DNA of 64,000 nucleotides from Lytechinus pictus. Its lineage: Eukaryota; Echinodermata; Echinoidea; Temnopleuroida; Toxopneustidae. Location: positions 23,081,701-23,145,700 of the forward strand of contig NC_087252.1 of the NCBI RefSeq assembly GCF_037042905.1, in the 5' to 3' direction. A program made the translations under genes and the position numbers. Below the pieces are notes generated by a model. It had not been told where the DNA came from, did no database searches, and was given only the letters and a program-made list of their open reading frames with translations. Positions 30,171-41,803 of the stretch are shown one piece after another (position 1 is the first letter of the stretch; the number at the start of each line of letters is the position of its first letter).

Positions 30171-33100
30171 CTGTAAAAGAAATTACAAGAACAAAAAAAA
30201 AAACAACCAATAATCAAGAGTATTCTATAAATGCGCCACATCTGGGGGTCATTTAATAAAGATTACAATAAATTGTAATCATAATATCGCTATGTGTTAT
30301 TATCATCATTATTATATTATTCTTTGTGATAGTCATGATCAGTTTTTCCAATTCGTCTAATGCCAATTCGTCCAATTGCCAACTCGTCTACTTTCATTTG
30401 GTCTCCCATCAGTTCGTCCACTCGCCTATATGACTTATCAGATGTTATATATCTTCCCATATTGGCATGGTATACTTTCATTTAGTCTAAGGCCATTCCG
30501 TCTACTAACCATGCAGTTGGTCCAATAGCCATTTAGTCCATATACCATTTGGTCTACTAAGCAAACTATTTGTGTTAATTGTGAAAAATGAATGAAAAAA
30601 AAATGGGTATTAGACCAACTGGTTATTAGAAGAAATGGTAATAGACGAAAAGGTGATTAGACGAAGTGATGATTGAACCAAATGGTTGTTAGACGAAATG
30701 TTGATGGACGGAATGGCATTAGACTAAATGAAGGTCGACCATGTGGTGAGTGGACGAGCCTTTGGCAGTGGACGAATTGGCAATTTAATTTACCGTCATT
30801 ATTATTGTCATTGTGTTATGCATTTTACTTAAAAGTGGCTTCATGAACGCCCCCCCCAAAAAAAAAAAAAAAAAAAACGAAAGAAAGAGAGATCTTATAG
30901 AGAACGAACGACCGAACGAACAAAAAACGGACAAATAAATATATATATAAATAAATAGATAGATAGATAGATGAATGGATGAATAACTAAATGCATATAT
31001 AGATAGATAAATGACTGAATAGATAAATAAATGAATAAATTAACAAAGCTTCCATGATTTGAAGTGAAGCCCCAGCTTTCTTTCCACAGGCCTACAAAAA
31101 GGGCCCAAATAAAGCGAATATTTGCCCTACCCCTAAATATCCCTGGTATATACCTGTATGTATACGAGTATGCATACCCTTATTTTATTGTTTTATTGTA
31201 GCTTTCGACAGCCAAGTAGCTGGTACTATTATATTTTATTAAGAGCTCCTCTGAAAAGTTCAAATTTGCATATTGAACACAGGTGTACAATCCCGTAGTC
31301 CTATTTCCGTCTAGAGATAATTATTCATTACGTCAGATTAATCCATGCCATGGGCATGGAGTGTATCGATCAATATACTTTTAATCAAATAATATTTGTC
31401 TGGCTAAAACCAATGTTTGGAATAGCTCTAGGCTGTTTCAATATTAATGTTTGAAAAAAATAGGTGTTTGCCATAGTATATTGCGTACACAGATGCACGC
31501 ATTATATGCCCTACATGTACGTACATGTATAGTAATTATGGAAGCTTAAAAGTGGCACCCAGATATTCAGATAATAATCTTGTTAAATGTCTACATCCTT
31601 TAGAAAAAAAAATGACCAGATGACGAGAGCTCGGGTCTCCATGTGGGAGAAATGATCAAATTGATCAGATGACAAACTTTGGATCCATGATCATGTCATC
31701 TGATCATTCTCTTCTAAAAGATCTCTATACGAGATCATTGTCATCTGATCATCTCTCCCATGGGATATAATTATGACGAGATCCAAGTAGATCTTGCAAT
31801 CTCATCATATATTATAGACATGACGAGATAATCATCTGAACACATGGGCGGCACTCTTAAGCTTCCATACCTATATATGAAAGCATGGTAAAATTATCTT
31901 GGTTCATCTGCATATTTTCTTATTAGTATTATGCAATGAAAAGATGAATCTATAGCTAATGCATCTTGTTCTAAAAATTCAATACAAAGGAAAAGGCCAC
32001 CTTTCCCTTTATTGTCACGATATTAAACTGATATTATACATTTACACAATGTGTATGCATGGGCCTAATAATTCTTTCTTCTTATTCTTCTTCTTATGTT
32101 TTTTTTTGGATAGGTGGGGTCATACATAAAAGTACGAAGCCCCAAACCGGACATTTTTGACATCCAAAAAAAAAAAAAATTATCACGTACGTACGCAGTA
32201 TTATTACGTACGTACGTAATATTATTACGTACGTACGCAGTATTATTACGTACGTACGTGATAATTATTACGTACGTACGTGATAATTATTACGTACGTA
32301 CGCAGTATTATTACGTACGTACGCAGTATTATTACGTACGTACGTGATAATTATTACGTACGTACGCAGTATTATCACGTACGTACGCAGTATTATTACG
32401 TACGTACGTGATAATTATTACGTACGTACGCAGTATTATCACGTACGTACGCAGTATTTATTACGTACGTACGTAATGTTATCTCCCAAAAGGTCATACA
32501 TGAATTCAAATACCGGTAGTTAATGAAATCTGATCACGCTAGCGCGAAGCCCGCAGGCTTTAAATTTTTATGTGGGCCTACAATAGGCCTTCTGCTTTGA
32601 TTGTTCCCGCATAGAATTTCCCTTTAAATACCAGCCTCTTCAAATAGTTTATCTTTTTTTAAACACCTATACATCTTCACTTAATTTACATCAATTAATA
32701 CCATATCATATTCAAATTTAAGCAGAGAACGAAGCAATTTCAAAAGGGTGGTAAAATAATAGGGGCTCATCCCAGTGTCGCGTGTGGGTACATTTTTGAA
32801 AAAAACTGTCTCGCCAAAACACTAACATAATAGGCCTTTAATTGTCCTTTCCCCAATGTGTTTCTAGCAGTTTCTGAAAGGAATGGTTTAATTGAAAACA
32901 CAGCCTGATGACGAGAACAAATGAAATGGTTATCATATGAATATTGTGGGTTATATAGCAGGGACCTGAAAACTCGCGGGGGTGCTGGGGGTGCTGCGTG
33001 TATTATTTTCCATAGGCAGCACCCCCACGAAATCAGGTTCCCTTTGTATTTTTTATATATGTTATAATGTACATAATTATCACATCCGACAATCGCAAAT

Positions 33101-36100
33101 CATACAACGTCTTTCACATATTCCAATAACATCCGGCCCTCCTATAACATGTAACGCGACTCAATCAAGCTCCGGCACGCCGATACAGACGTATAGTCGC
33201 GCACGATACGTGATAACCATTATAGTTTTTTTTTTTTTTTTTCTTTCAATCTTTATTGATCAAAATAAATCACAGTACAAATCAAACAAATCAACAAGCT
33301 ATTTACATGATTAAACAGAGCAGCACTTACGTACATGTAGGTATATACTTGTCAAGACAGATTCATAAAACAAATTAGATATCAAATCTCCACTTTTTAA
33401 AATGTACAGGTAATTTACCATTATTCTTCGCCAAAACATATTCAATATCCTTAATACCTTTGATACGAGCTTTTAATTCCACAATATTGGGGTTTTGTTA
33501 TTAAATTTACAAAAGTGAACATAGTATTTGAAAGCAAGGAAAATGAATGTTAGAAAATTATCACCTTGAATACCAAAAACCTTTACAAAGGGGGAAAGGA
33601 TAATATTCGAATGTTGTTTTTGGTTTATTATAGATAAAAGATCATCCCATACAATGTTAACCACCGGACAATCACAAAATATATGTACAATTGTTTCAGG
33701 GTCTCTTTTACAGAATGAACAGTTTGGGGAATCTTTTCTCTTGATTTTAAATAAAAATGCATTAAGGGCAATTGTCTTATGAAACACCTTGAAATAAAAT
33801 GATCTGATGCGGCTATCAATAGTACTCTTAAAATTCAGCATATGTATTTTCTCCCAGTCTACTTTGTCGTTAGAAGGGCACGACTCTTCCCAAAAGGAAA
33901 TACAATTATCTGGGAGACATTGATCGAAAAATATCGAGTATGCATAACTGCTAACTTTCCTTTTCTCTAATAATTTATCTACAACTTTGGAATGGATATC
34001 TAAATCTGGATTATTATGCCAATCTAACCATGGACCAGGAATATTTTGTAATAGAAAATTAAATTTTCTTCTATCTTTTGCTGAAATTTCAAAGTCGAGA
34101 ACTAACTCTTCAAATAACTTGTAACCTGGATGGGGTGGATTAAAGAGATCACTTATAAAAACTATGCCCTTATTAAACCAATTTTCATAAAAGAAAAATT
34201 GTTTAGATTTGGATCTGACATTTCTATTAAACCAAATACAATGTGAATAACCCAAATACAAATAATCATAACCAAACTCTTTTCTGGAAGCTTTATCTCT
34301 AAACAAGTACCAGGTCCGGATTGAGTCTGCAAGTAGGGAACAATTTAAATTATTCAAAATTTGTTCAGGTGCATGGGCCTTCCACAAAATATCCCTCATT
34401 GCATTAAATTTGTCTAAAAAGGAAACTTCAATTAATTTCCATCCACTATTGTAGTTATCATTTAACAAAAATTTTACCCAAATCATTTTCTGAGCCAATG
34501 AAAATATATAGGGATCAACCATCTTGAGCCCACAGGCAGAAAAGTCATTACAAAAATATTTCCTCTTTACTCTGTCCCTGCCTCCATTCCAAATAAATCT
34601 GTAAAATAAAGTATTTAGATCTTTAAAAAATTTGCTTGGAATTTTATACACAAAACAGATAGTAAATACAGCAACTGAGGCATTAATAAAGTTTTAATAA
34701 CACAGATTTTTCCAACAAAAGACAAATTTCTTGAGCGCCAACAATTCAATATATTCTCTATCTGCCTCAGTTTAGGAACATAGTTAAGACTATACAGTGA
34801 ATTAAAATTCAACGAGAATTGAATACCCAATGTTTTGAAAGAATTATCTCTCCATGTTAGACCTCTTTCAGCAAATGGGAAATCTTGACAACCTTTTTTC
34901 CTTCCTATCCAGATAGCTTCTGACTTAGATAAGTTAAGCCTACACCCTGAACTACTAGCAAATTTATCAAGCACTTGAAATGTTATATTAAAAGATTCCA
35001 AGGAACCATCCAAAAAACAAGTTGAATCATCCGCCATCAATGAAATTTTCACTTCTTCATTTTGGATTGGATTTTGTCTCACAGCTAAAGCCATTGTTTC
35101 AATTACAAGTAAAAAAAGATAGGGGGAAATTGGGCACCCTTGGAATATGCCTCTTTCCATATTAATTACCTTAGTTAAAAATCCATTATTCATAACATAA
35201 CTTTTCCTCTCGCAATAAATGGTTTTTACCCACTTAATAAATTTTGGATAACCATTATAGTTTACACACTACCATGACTACTCGATAGCAGAGAGGGACA
35301 AGGGTGTGGTTGGACTTGAAACTTAGAGGGTTTTATGTCGAATCAAGTGTGGGCGAGCCCGACCGCCCGTGTTTTGTATAAAGAATTACAATTCAGACAA
35401 TAAAAATCAAATTTCAGTCTTTTTCGCCCTGCCCCATGGCCCTGGGAAGCGGGGGTGCTGGGGGTGAAGCACCCCAAAATGTGGGGGTGCTGCATGTGTT
35501 ATTTTCCATAGGCAACACCTCCTGGAAATCTAGTGGTAAGTTGATGAATGACAGAAATGTAATGAAAATGAACGACGTTTTGTAGACCCCCACCCCCTTA
35601 AGAATTTTCCGACACAGTACTTAAAATAGTGTTTAAATTCACCCTTTTTCAAATCGGAATATCAAATATTTTCTGCTCGTGCTTCGCGCTCGCATTATTG
35701 ATTTTTATAATAAAAACAAAGTATTTACAACGCCCAGATACTAAAGGGCTAACTCTAAACACGCGCACGCATGTTTATTCAGATACGCAGCTTGTTTTGG
35801 GGCTAATCCGGGCTGAAAATATTTATATCAAATACAATTTTATGAAAATCTGATAACAAATAGTTAAGTTATTTAATTCTAAAGTTTAGCAATAGTTTAT
35901 GAAAATGGTGATATGCATGTCGTCATGAATATTAAATAGGTGGGTTGACATGTGCGGAAATCTCTTCCCAAAGGTAGAGGGACCAGGGCCTGCATGGAAA
36001 ATTTGACAAGCATAAAAAAAAGAAAAAAAAGTTTTTCACCCAAAATGTAAGGTCATTTAGTCCAAAAGCTATTATTTCGATTGTGAAGTGATGTATTTTT

Positions 36101-39100
36101 CTCCATGAAAGACCAAAAATAGTAGGGGGGCATTTGATATTGTGTCCCCCTACTATTTTTGGTAGGGGGACACGTCCCCCTGTCCCCTCTGGGATTTCCG
36201 CCCTTGCGGGTTGAAGATATCACATCCCCACTATCCTGTTTCTTGTGTTATTACATGGAATCAAAATTGTTTAATTTTTTCATACCAGTGTGAATGATAT
36301 GTCTCCCTTATAATGAAATAAGTTGCAGCAAAGAATATCTAATAGACTAAATCAGTTGTCAATTCAACTGTTTTTTGGTTCTTGAAGGGAAAATATCAAA
36401 TAAACCTAATTTTATATAATAAAATACAAAAGAACAATTGGGGATATGACATCATCAGTTTGCTCACTGAATATTAATGAAGACATGCTTAAAACTGTTT
36501 CACCGGAATAATGCTAATCTTTAAAATGCAATAACTTTGATATTCCTTGTCGGATTTTGATCAAATCTTTATTCTTATGTTCGCCTGATTTCTCTTTATC
36601 TGTTCAAACCATATTGCATTCAGTGTGGAGTTTCAGATCAGAATATCAAAAATTTTCTGCTCGCGCTTTGCGCTCACATTATTAATGTAAGAATATATCC
36701 AATTACCCATCATTTTCTTGATTTTCAAAACATGAATAGAATGTCCCAATTATAGGTCTGAAATCTCAATTTTGTTTCCGCTCGCTCTTTGCGCTCGCAT
36801 CAATTGTATAGTTATATACCTATCCTGTTCATGATTAGAAAAGTGCTTAAGATGTCCTGTTTTTAGGTCTGAAATCTCATTTTTAATTCCGCTCGCGCTT
36901 CGCGCTCGCATCAATTGTATATTTATATACCTATCCTGTTCTTGATTAGAAAAGTGCTTAGAATATGTCTCGTTTTTTGGTCTGAAATCTCAATTTTGTT
37001 TCCGCTCGCGCTTCGCGCTCGCATCTTATCCTGTTCATGATTGCAAAAAGTGCTTAGAATGTCCAGTATTTAGGTCGGAATGTCAATTTTTTCAGCTCGC
37101 GCTTCGCGCTCGCATTATTTGATTGGTGATATATGAATCGTCTTAATGAGTATAACTGCAAACATTCCTTATAACACTTCCCTTTCGATCAGACCAGAGC
37201 GTATATAAAAAATATCTGCTCGCACTGATCACGTTCGCAGTTATTATTTGTTACATACGCATCTTGTTCAGGACCACAAACATTGCTCAAAATATTCAAT
37301 TTTTCAGGACAAAATACATGATTTTCCCCCCCAAAAAATAGCTCGCGTTTCGATCGCGCTCGACTTATCTCATTATATATCTATGTTCTTTTATAAGAAG
37401 AAAGCTAAGAAGTGACTGTCATATATATGTATATATATATATATATGTGTGTGGGGGGAGGATTGGTTGGTGTGTGTGTGGTGCCCTTAGAGGTGTGTGT
37501 GTGTGTGTAATTATGGAAAATTCAATTATTGTGTCCCCCCCCCCACCTTTGAGGAGAGATTTCAGCACCCCCACTGAAAAAATCGTTCCCAGGTCCCTGT
37601 TATATAGGCCCTATAATCGATGAAAAGTCATGATCATCACCAGCATGACTATGGTCCAACCATGGTCCCAGCTAGCAAGCTGACGTTGGTTGGGCCATGC
37701 AATGCGGGGTGCCGATGTCGGCCACATTCGGCGAATATCGGATTCCATAGACCAATGAAAATTAGAATACTACGTACGTACGTAATAATACTGCGTACGT
37801 ACGTAATAATACTGCGTACGTACGTAATAATTATCACGTACGTACGTAATAATACTGCGTACGTACGTGATAATACTGCGTACGTACGTAATAATTATCA
37901 CGTACGTACGTAATAATACTGCGTACGTACGTAATAATACTGCGTACGTACGTAATAATTATCACGTACGTACGTAATAATTATCACGTACGTACGCAAT
38001 AATACTGCGTACGTACGTAATAATTATCACGTACGTACGTAATAATACTACGTACGTACGTGATAATTTTTTTTTTTTGGTTGTCATAAATGTCCGGTTT
38101 GGGGCTTCGTATAAAAGTGATGACCTATAACAGATAATTATGCCGAGGATGGTACCAGGGCGACCTCAATATAGTAACATTCGTAATAAAGAGATGTACA
38201 GCACTCGAGTTGAAGAAGCGAGCGAGCCAATAATAGTTGACCACTTTATGAATGCAAAATGGTGAAATACATACATGTAGGCCTACAGTGACACATTAAC
38301 ATTTCAACATAATATATTCAAGGGAAATCAAAAGGGCATGCAGTGAGACAAAATCAATAAAACATGGAATAAACCACACGATCATACTCGAGATCTGACT
38401 TGAAACTACAATACACATTCAGGTCTGTTCTTCACTGCTCCTCAATAATATTCAGTGAACTTTCATGATCGTATATCAAATCAATTATTGTTAGTGTGGG
38501 CGTCATTGGGAAGGCATGGTAATAGAAGACACTTAAAAGGAACAAATTGTAGGTAGATAGATAGATAGATAGATGGATGGATGGATAGATAGATATGTAG
38601 AGATAGATAGATAGACATATAGATAGATAGATAGATAAATAGATATATATATATACAATGTAGATAGACATATAGATAGATAGATAGATGGTATTTATCA
38701 TGATAAAACTCAATTCGCAGAGCTCTATATACAAACAGTAAAAAAAAACATACCGGTATATCAATGTATAATATTAGGGAAGGGGAGACACAGAGAAATG
38801 ACTTTGTATATGCAAAAGAAGAATGTCGGAAAGATGAATAGGAAGAGATATAGGAGTACAGCATAGAATTTTAACATTATGAACATCTTTAACATAAATA
38901 TATTTAACAATAATAAGAATAACAATGGACATCCGTGTAATTTCTCACTTTGTAAAGAGTGGACTGTATGAAATGATACTATTTTTTAAAGAAAGAAAAA
39001 AAAAAAACATTCCTGTCACTCAATTATATAGGCCTACACTTACTCAGCTGTACACTGTGATACTTTGACCCTCTCTATATTGAGTTCCCTCTGAAGTTGA

Positions 39101-39144
39101 TCAATGTTCTTGTGCAGAGCCATTTGTGTTGAGGAAGAAGCCAT
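30056..39144 (-). CDS. Heterotrimeric G-protein gamma subunit, 71 aa, two coding exons
   Basis: G-gamma forms an obligate dimer with G-beta and anchors it to the membrane through a C-terminal isoprenyl group. Coding exons on the minus strand are 39144-39044 (ending CT GA, donor GTAAGT, phase 2) and 30170-30056 (acceptor ttttacag). They join as GA|C into TAD-LVQYCEQ. The product starts MASSSTQMALHKNIDQLQRE, carries NIERVKVSQ, which matches the conserved G-gamma helix (compare IDRIKVSK), and ends GGCTLL plus TAG. CTLL is a CaaX box with terminal Leu, which by the known rule favours geranylgeranylation. Length equals that of typical G-gammas. The usual NPF motif near the C-terminus is not seen (INNYKDKK instead). 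The 8873-bp intron holds large transposons. The subtype was not assigned. Confidence 0.9.
30340..30790. repeat. Fold-back block of GTCYAATKCCA phrases, copy 2
   Basis: The left side CCAATTCGTCTAATGCC and the right side GTGGACGAATTGGCAATTT are inverted. Intermediate phrases (TTTGGTCC, GGACCAAAT-like) also pair. It sits at the 5' edge of G-gamma exon 2 on the intron side. Confidence 0.6.
31537..31869. mobile_element. MITE with ATGGAAGCTTAARAGTG ends
   Basis: Left ATGGAAGCTTAAAAGTGGC and right GCACTCTTAAGCTTCCAT are inverted. The interior has repeated TGATCAGATGAC and its complements, giving internal pairing. It lies in the G-gamma intron. Confidence 0.65.
32185..32479. repeat. Left CGTACGTACG array
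   Basis: About 14 units of a self-complementary CGTACGTACG core with alternating spacers (CAGTATTATTA, TGATAATTATTA, TAATATTATTA). Confidence 0.9.
33229..35246 (-). mobile_element. 5'-truncated L1/Tx1-like retrotransposon with target-site duplication
   Basis: The minus strand encodes RT motifs (GIFQGCPISPYLFLLVIE, MADDS, then LNLSKSEAIWIG) in 35193-34615 and the C-terminal part in 34651-33473, ending with a zinc-finger-like CSFCKRDPETIVHIFCDC. The two frames overlap by 37 nt (one frameshift). A poly-T at about 33226-33242 is the poly-A tail on the minus strand. A perfect 17-bp direct repeat GATAACCATTATAGTTT flanks it (33212-33228 and 35247-35263). The upstream RT and endonuclease regions are missing. 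Confidence 0.9.
36640..37380. repeat. Tandem repeats around CTCGCGCTTCGCGCTCGCAT
   Basis: A GC-rich near-palindrome CTCGCGCTTCGCGCTCGCAT recurs at about 36658, 36779, 36890, 37003 and 37095, with weaker copies near 35673, 37220 and 37343. Units of roughly 90-120 bp share TATACCTATCCTGTTC and AGTGCTTAGAATGTC. Confidence 0.75.
37773..38068. repeat. Right CGTACGTACG array (inverse of the left array)
   Basis: About 14 units with spacers TAATAATACTG and TAATAATTATCA, the reverse complements of the left-array spacers. The order of spacer types differs from the left array. Confidence 0.9.
38553..38690. repeat. (GATA)n microsatellite
   Basis: Interrupted GATAGATAGATA runs; minus-strand LSIYLSIYLS frames are artefacts. 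Confidence 0.9.
39044..39144 (-). CDS. G-gamma coding exon 1
   Basis: Starts ATG GCT TCT at 39144 and encodes residues 1-33 plus two bases, including LNIERVKVSQCTA. An acceptor-like tttcaaccag lies about 30 nt upstream, so a 5' non-coding exon probably exists further up (39.2-39.9 kb is somewhat GC-richer). Confidence 0.88.
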
Positions 39145-40339
39145 CTCGAATTATACCAAAGAACTAGCTGGTTGAAAAAAATATATGTCAAATCTAAACC
39201 GTGTTACTCCAATTTATAACATATACGTTGATCAGGATATATATTATTTCCCTGAAGAAGGTTGGTCGGTTTTGCGATATTGTATATTCCTCGAATGCAG
39301 GTTCTGGTTGCGTGACTGACGAGGAGTTCATGCAATCTTTGATATTTCCTTATTGTGGTTGATCCGTTTCCAATGTTTCAGCACGGATTTTGGTCTTCCC
39401 TTTTCCTGGTCTAATTCCCAACTGCGTCTATCAACACCTTCGCGTGCTTTGGATATACGGCGTCCAATGTATCTGTGCGGTGGCGCCGCTGGTAATATGA
39501 TGCAGCAGATTGAAAAAGGAAAGAGATACAAAATTGGTTTACAGGGCGCAAGTTACCCCGCCCTTTGTTCGTAGGCACAGCAAAGCAGTGGTATATGCAG
39601 GGACTCGGGTTATAATCTTCCCAGCTTGTGATCAAAGTACACAATAAATAATTGGCGTCTATATTGAGGTCCAAAAATATGTGGACTTTGCTCGGCGTGT
39701 ATATTCCGAACGAGCGGTTCACTCTTGCATGACGAGAATTGGATCTCTATAGCTATCCCGACATGATCCCCCAACGCCCAAACGCGACCATTGACTGAGT
39801 CACGCTCGGCGTATTCGAGGAACAATATCCGTCCTCCCCCCCCCCCATTCAGGGGCATGTTTAGATGTTTTCCCATGGGAGGGGGTGAACATAAGAGGGG
39901 TCCTCTTGAAGTGTGAAGTGGTTATTTCGTCCTTTTATTCACCGGGACACGGTTTTCTTTTGTTATTTGTAATTGGGTAGGAACGATTAATCTCTCGCGA
40001 TGTGTTTTCTTGAGCATTCGGCTCCCCCGGCTCGGCTTTTGGGGAAAACAACTGACATTAATCAAAACAGTAAATTAAACAATTTAATCTTTTTCTCGAA
40101 ATCAGATGAGAATTGGTGACTAAATGCTTCTTCTTCGGCACTTCTTCGACTTCTTCTTATCCTGGTTCTTCTTCACAAGGAGTGTGTTTTTTCTTTGCAT
40201 TTAACATCTCCAGGAAGTTGCCTATAATGAGCCAATGATTTTGACGGGTCATAACAATGAGTGAGCAAAATCTTACTTTTCAAAATGAGATCTAATATTG
40301 TGGTATTTGATATAACGTAAAGAATTCATAACAAGTGGC
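39145..40339. other. Upstream region of the G-gamma gene, no coding exon recognised
   Basis: About 39400-39850 is less AT-rich and could hold the G-gamma promoter and non-coding first exon (minus strand). Several short overlapping frames exist on both strands, but none shows a family resemblance. Confidence 0.35.
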
Positions 40340-40646
40340 TTAAAGGGATGGTCCGGGCTGAAAATATTTATATCTTAAAGTTTCAGCAATAAATATCTAA
40401 TGCACTAAATCAGTTGTCAATCCATTTTTTTTCTAGTTCTTGGAGGAAAAAATTTGAATAAACCTAATTTCATATAATAAAATACAAAAGAACAAGTGGG
40501 GATGTGACATCATCAGCCCACCTAATGAATATTCATGACAACTGTTTTTACAAAATATTGCAAAATTTTATAATTCAATAACATTGTTATTTGTTATCTG
40601 ATTTTGATGAAGCTATAAATACTTTCAGTCCGGACCATCCCTTTAA
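40340..40646. mobile_element. MITE with TTAAAGGGATGGTCCGGG ends, copy 1
   Basis: Left TTAAAGGGATGGTCCGGGCT and right CCGGACCATCCCTTTAA are inverted; subterminal AAATATTTATAT. A second, larger arrangement with the same ends is 41804-43107, and internal fragments recur at 35800-36620. Confidence 0.75.
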
Positions 40647-41607
40647 TGAGCCAAAATAATTGAGGGGCTAGATAAATTATGTCGTATCGCATAAAACTTA
40701 TAAAAAGTTGCGAGTGAGCGAACTGAGCAAGCGAGCAAAAATAATTTTATGTACTAGATTCAGGGACATATCAGACAGAATATTTAGAAAATAATACCAT
40801 ATTTCACCCTTCTCTCTTTCCTTTTCTCTATTTTTCTTGGTTGTGAAACATTTTGGGGCATAATTAAGCCCCCCATCTGTAACCACTGTATAACAGAACA
40901 ATCAACATTTTATTTTCCTTCTCTTTATTCTCCCTTTTCTCTGACTACTTGAACTTTTACAGGGCACTGCCAACAAGCGAAGAACAGTTTGTATATAAGA
41001 TGATCGATGATATACCTAAACCAATTTTGTTATCGGATATTGTTTAAACGATCTAAAATATTTTGAATGAAACTTGAAAAGAGAAGAAAGAATATAAAAA
41101 GTGGGGGTGGTGAGTATGTTCTATAAGCTGCCAGTGTAGGCCTATAGTGTATATTTTGTAAAGAGATTTGCTTTATGTATTTTTATTTTGATATGTTTTG
41201 AAGTTATTGACAGATGAAAAACACACACTAAAAGAAAGGAAAGTTGTCATAATCTACTAGAATTTGGCATGTTTCATGTTTTAAACTTCGTACGGGGACC
41301 GCGGAGCCTGGGTTGGGGACTCCAGCCTGCACTTTCTAAATAAACCTGATGTCAAAAAAAGAAAAAAGAAAAAAGACGGTGTCCGTGTGATTGTGTGTGG
41401 ATTTGTGCATGATCAGCCGCCTCCCCCCCCCCCCCCGGCCCCAACTTTTGACTCAGCTTCCCAATTTAAAACACCTTTCCTCTGCCCATGTTGTCATGGT
41501 TAGTATGCCTATTTTGCAAGTTCAAGTGACTAAAAGGGCAAATTATTTATCCACCTTCTCCATTTTGCTATGCTATATAGTCTTACTGGCAAATTCAAAA
41601 TCATTTG

Positions 41608-41773
41608 GCACTCTAAAATTTTACCCAATATTGGATAAAAAGGTAACATGCATGTTTGCTGGGTTTTTTTTTTACCCGGGCTATTTCAACGCAACATTGC
41701 GTAAAATTTACAAAATATTTGGTATCTTTTTTACCCAACAAAATTTTACTTTTTTACTTTTTTTTTAGAGTGC
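41608..41773. mobile_element. MITE-like element with GCACTCTAAAA ends
   Basis: Ends GCACTCTAAAAT and TTTTTTTAGAGTGC are inverted. The interior is rich in TTTTACCC/GGGTAAAA words. Confidence 0.6.
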
Positions 41774-41803
41774 ATTCATTCTTCCTCTCTCAGTCGAAGG
41801 TCA

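Larger units (their letters stand above)
32111..38130. mobile_element. 6-kb element with long inverted CGTACGTACG-array ends
   Basis: The outer ends ATAAAAGTACGAAGCCCCAA (left) and TTGGGGCTTCGTATAAAAGT-like sequence (right; TTTGGGGCTTCGTATAAAAG) are inverted. Just inside, each end carries an array of about 14 CGTACGTACG units (32185-32479 and 37773-38068), inverted relative to each other. This architecture matches fold-back transposons (Drosophila FB) and the sea urchin TU elements with arrayed inverted repeats. No transposase was found inside. The interior contains a separate 112-bp-type repeat and a nested retrotransposon. Confidence 0.7.

Noticed and set aside
32185-32479. CRISPR-like array (regular repeats with spacers)
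   Set aside because: Spacers are a few recurring variants of one AT-rich word, the core is a short palindrome, and the genome is eukaryotic; it is a minisatellite in transposon ends.
39328-39574. Coding exon in the GC-richer stretch upstream of G-gamma
   Set aside because: Short frames on both strands overlap, none shows family resemblance or consistent splice sites; more likely promoter or non-coding exon.
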